A stretch of 64,000 bases of DNA from CAVSWN01 sp963770995. GTDB taxonomy: Bacteria > Acidobacteriota > Vicinamibacteria > Vicinamibacterales > CAVVIG01. The DNA is taken from assembly GCA_963770995.1 (NCBI GenBank), contig CAVYRS010000001.1:1674001-1738000 (forward strand), given 5' to 3'. The translations under genes and the position numbers were made by a program. Every line of letters starts with the position of its first letter. Position 1 is the first letter of the stretch. The notes beneath the pieces are model-generated. The model had not been told where the DNA came from and made no database searches. It saw only the letters and a list, made by a program, of their open reading frames with translations. This document shows positions 63,530-64,000 of the stretch, one piece after another.

Positions 63530-64000
63530 TTCTCGATTCTATCGTGGACTCTTCGCGGTCGTGGCGGTCTTCGCGTTCTCGACGCGACCGGCGAGCGTGT
63601 CCGCGCAAATCCCCGAACGTCCGCCGCTCGGCAGCGCCATCACGATCGATGCGCTCGGCGATGCTCCCCGCCCCCGGCAATCTGTTCTCGCTGCTCGACA
63701 CCGCCGTGCCCGACGTCATCGCCGACCGGATCGACACCGGCGGACTCAGCGCGGGCGAGCCGGCGCGCGTCGGCGCGCACGGCAGCACCTGGACGCAGAC
63801 GCTCTTCACGCTCGGCGACGTGGACATCACCGACCCGAACGGCACCGGCACTCCGCTGCTGCTGCCAGGCGTGGACATGTGGGATCGCGTCGACGTGGCC
63901 ACCGGATTGATGCCGATCGATCGCAGCGCGCCGGGCCTGGCGATCACCCTGACGCCGCGCGGATCGGGAAGCGACTGGTTCAACGTCGTTTCGGCGACAG
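63519..64000 (+). CDS. Secreted TonB-plug-like protein, N-terminal part, cut by window end
   Basis: About 160 residues visible from GTG 63519: signal peptide (RGLFAVVAVFAFSTRPASVS), then PGNLFSLLDTAVPDVIADRI, VGAHGSTWTQTLFTLGDVDI, TDPNGTGTPLLLPGVDMWDR, VDVATGLMPIDRSAPGLAIT and LTPRGSGSDWFN. The order of a short linker, a DVDITDPNGTG loop and a VDVATG strand resembles a TonB receptor plug followed by the first barrel strands. One extra base at 63660 breaks the frame. The rest lies beyond the window. Confidence 0.6.
   Translation, partial: MSVISRFYRGLFAVVAVFAFSTRPASVSAQIPERPPLGSAITIDALGDAPRPRQSVLAARHRRARRHRRPDRHRRTQRGRAGARRRARQHLDADALHARRRGHHRPERHRHSAAAARRGHVGSRRRGHRIDADRSQRAGPGDHPDAARIGKRLVQRRFGD

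Noticed and set aside
27870..63700. Quadruplet-codon decoding or programmed +1 frameshifting as the reason for the serial +1 shifts
   Set aside because: The extra bases fall in many different codons with no common slippery sequence, and they cluster in certain genes while neighbours are clean. Merged strain alleles explain them with fewer assumptions.

Overview
The window is high-GC bacterial DNA, densely packed with genes on both strands. It most likely comes from a member of the Acidobacteriota (Vicinamibacteria-like). That is an inference from the gene families present: a PadR-regulated permease of the acidobacterial duplicated orphan type, large TonB-dependent receptors with a carboxypeptidase-like N-terminal domain, eukaryote-like Ser/Thr kinases, M13 and MA-type secreted peptidases, HAF-repeat and FISUMP-type secreted proteins, and several PQQ quinoproteins. 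No rRNA, tRNA, CRISPR array, phage or replication origin was seen.

Layout. 0-8 kb: a receiver-domain tail, a formylglycine-enzyme-like protein, an SRPBCC protein, the padR/permease pair with palindromic operators and the relic of a second permease, and a TetR gene divergent from a membrane protein across twin operators. 8-23 kb: an ABC-F ATPase, secreted proteins, a winged-helix/FHA regulator facing a Ser/Thr kinase, a PIG-L deacetylase, a tolC-hlyD-permease operon without its ATPase, a PEGA protein and an alpha/beta hydrolase. 23-30 kb: HAF protein, M13 peptidase, YCII protein beside half of an ECF sigma factor, and a frame-damaged PQQ dehydrogenase. 30-46 kb is a rearranged accessory zone: multicopper oxidase, an intact PQQ dehydrogenase, four copies of an ~78-bp repeat (one welding DUF4440 and DUF2950 halves into one reading frame), a complete IS1595-type element, a formamidase, a truncated PI-PLC joined to a PQQ-dehydrogenase tail, and a cupredoxin. 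46-58 kb: TonB receptor, NatAB-like ABC exporter, uracil-DNA glycosylase head-to-head with a kinase-TPR protein, a RiPP-maturation-type radical SAM enzyme with a 34-residue Lys-rich peptide gene behind it, EVE protein and MFS transporter. 58-64 kb: GlgB, two cyclophilins, a PhzF protein, an ankyrin protein and the start of a TonB-plug-like protein, nearly all frame-broken.

Two patterns run across genes. (1) Most frameshifts are single extra bases that can be read as two alternative wobble bases standing side by side, usually synonymous and usually C/G. This looks like two strain haplotypes merged in one consensus, so most of the broken genes are probably intact in the cell. (2) Many gene ends carry intergenic elements with one architecture (tandem 8-9 bp units, short loop, the same units inverted) but at least four unrelated sequences.

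Candidates for new biology are the radical SAM/Lys-rich peptide pair, the tandem-inverted elements and the ~78-bp repeat that can act as coding sequence. All assignments are from reading the sequence; no database search was run.
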